In this document: positions 5,699 through 6,840 of the stretch, piece after piece
Numbering within the stretch: position 1 is the stretch's first letter
How the letters are laid out: each line of letters begins with the position of its first letter
NCBI GenBank assembly: GCA_004173415.1
Contig: SEHC01000104.1
Coordinates: forward strand, 1-6,840
DNA length: 6,840 bases
Direction of reading: 5' to 3'
DNA from: Lysobacteraceae bacterium
Lineage (GTDB): Bacteria; Pseudomonadota; Gammaproteobacteria; Xanthomonadales; Xanthomonadaceae
Made by a program: the position numbers and the translations under genes
Notes under the pieces: generated by a model
What the model saw: only the letters and a program-made list of their open reading frames with translations
What the model was told of the DNA's origin: nothing
Database searches by the model: none

Positions 5699-5971
5699 TC
5701 AGCCGGCCGCCGGCAATCCATCAACATCGCCCTCATCGGGCAGGCCTTGCGATCCATCGGCCTGCCCCAGCGCCAGCTCCTGCAGGCAGGACAGGGCCTG
5801 ATCGGTGAACGGCTCCGGCACGCACACCCGCAGGACCCCGAACATCGGCAGCTCGCCGGCCCCGCCCAGCAGCGACTCGCCGAAGATGAAGACCGGGATG
5901 TCCAGTTCTTCCAGCGCATGCCGGGCCAGGTGGGCCTCGATCAGGTTGTTGGCGCGATAGACCACTTGCAT
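5699..5971 (-). CDS. DUF2007-type putative signal-transducing protein
   Basis: This small cytosolic protein (90 aa) resembles the DUF2007 family, which is named putative signal transducing and thought to have a ferredoxin-like, PII-reminiscent fold; its function is unknown. The diagnostic pattern is present: an N-terminal strand and helix MQVVYRANNLIEAHLARHAL, a second strand DIPVFIFGE (24-32), a glycine loop LLGGAGELP (34-42) and the strand GVLRVCVPE (45-53). The tail after about residue 70 is acidic, Gly/Asp-rich and probably disordered. The ATG at 5971 is preferred over an in-frame ATG at 6016 because the family begins at MQVVYRA and a ribosome site lies just before it. It converges with the 213-aa gene and is divergent from glnS. 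A domain-profile search would settle the assignment. Confidence 0.82.
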   Translation of the reverse strand: MQVVYRANNLIEAHLARHALEELDIPVFIFGESLLGGAGELPMFGVLRVCVPEPFTDQALSCLQELALGQADGSQGLPDEGDVDGLPAAG

Positions 5972-5984
5972 AAGGGGCTTCCCC
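5969..5984 (-). promoter_or_regulatory. Ribosome binding site of the DUF2007 gene
   Basis: Read on the minus strand, GGGGAAG (complement of 5978-5984) precedes the ATG (complement of 5969-5971) by 6 nt. This decides the start at 5971. The spacer holds CCCC, which could pair with GGGG in a 4-bp hairpin; that is too short to be claimed as regulation. Confidence 0.65.
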
Positions 5985-6062
5985 GCAGGGCAGGGCTGCA
6001 GCGTAACCCGCTCCACGCCCCGCTGCCATGGCGCCCGGGGCGGGCCGAAGCGCCGCGTCGGC

Positions 6063-6068
6063 TAAACT
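6063..6068 (+). promoter_or_regulatory. Possible -10 element of glnS
   Basis: TAAACT stands out in the otherwise very GC-rich 128-nt divergent spacer and lies 31 nt before the glnS ATG, which would give a leader of about 25 nt. No convincing -35 box is present 17 nt upstream (GCGGGC), so this rests on one weak element. Confidence 0.3.
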
Positions 6069-6099
6069 GTGCCCCCGGTTCCCCGAGCTTCGCCAACGC

Positions 6100-6840
<741 letters not shown>

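Overview
This 6.84 kb window is high-GC, densely coding bacterial DNA with no phage or transposon genes. The gene order (ahpC, ahpF, oxyR on one strand) and the wording of AhpC around its active cysteine (FMPAAFTFNCPTE instead of the enterobacterial FYPADFTFVCPTE) point to a gammaproteobacterium of the Xanthomonadaceae/Lysobacteraceae group (Xanthomonas, Stenotrophomonas, Pseudoxanthomonas, Luteimonas or Lysobacter type). The genus cannot be fixed from this sequence alone.

Layout. Bases 1-546 hold ahpC, whose first six or so codons lie upstream of the window. A 192-nt spacer with two strong inverted repeats separates it from ahpF (739-2340, GTG start). After 84 nt with a short hairpin comes oxyR (2425-3414). 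A well-formed intrinsic terminator (3459-3496) follows, then rnk (3521-3952), tal (4009-4986) and a 213-aa membrane-anchored protein of unknown function (4983-5624) that overlaps tal by 4 nt. On the minus strand, a 90-aa DUF2007-type protein (5699-5971) converges on that gene. Divergent from it is glnS (6100 to the window end, 3' truncated).

How the genes fit together. AhpC reduces hydrogen peroxide and organic peroxides, AhpF re-reduces AhpC with NADH through FAD and two disulfide centres, and OxyR senses peroxide through Cys199/Cys208 and controls such genes. Transaldolase belongs to the non-oxidative pentose phosphate pathway, which helps supply NADPH under oxidative stress. Rnk is a GreA/GreB-like RNA polymerase-binding protein. 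A shared oxidative-stress role for rnk and tal is an inference from position only. glnS and the DUF2007 gene look like unrelated housekeeping neighbours.

I found no sign of a new multi-gene system. The parts most worth a second look are structural: a long imperfect inverted repeat in the ahpC-ahpF spacer, a terminator-like hairpin almost touching the rnk start, an Ala/Pro-rich OxyR tail encoded by hexanucleotide repeats, and the unassigned 213-aa protein coupled to tal.
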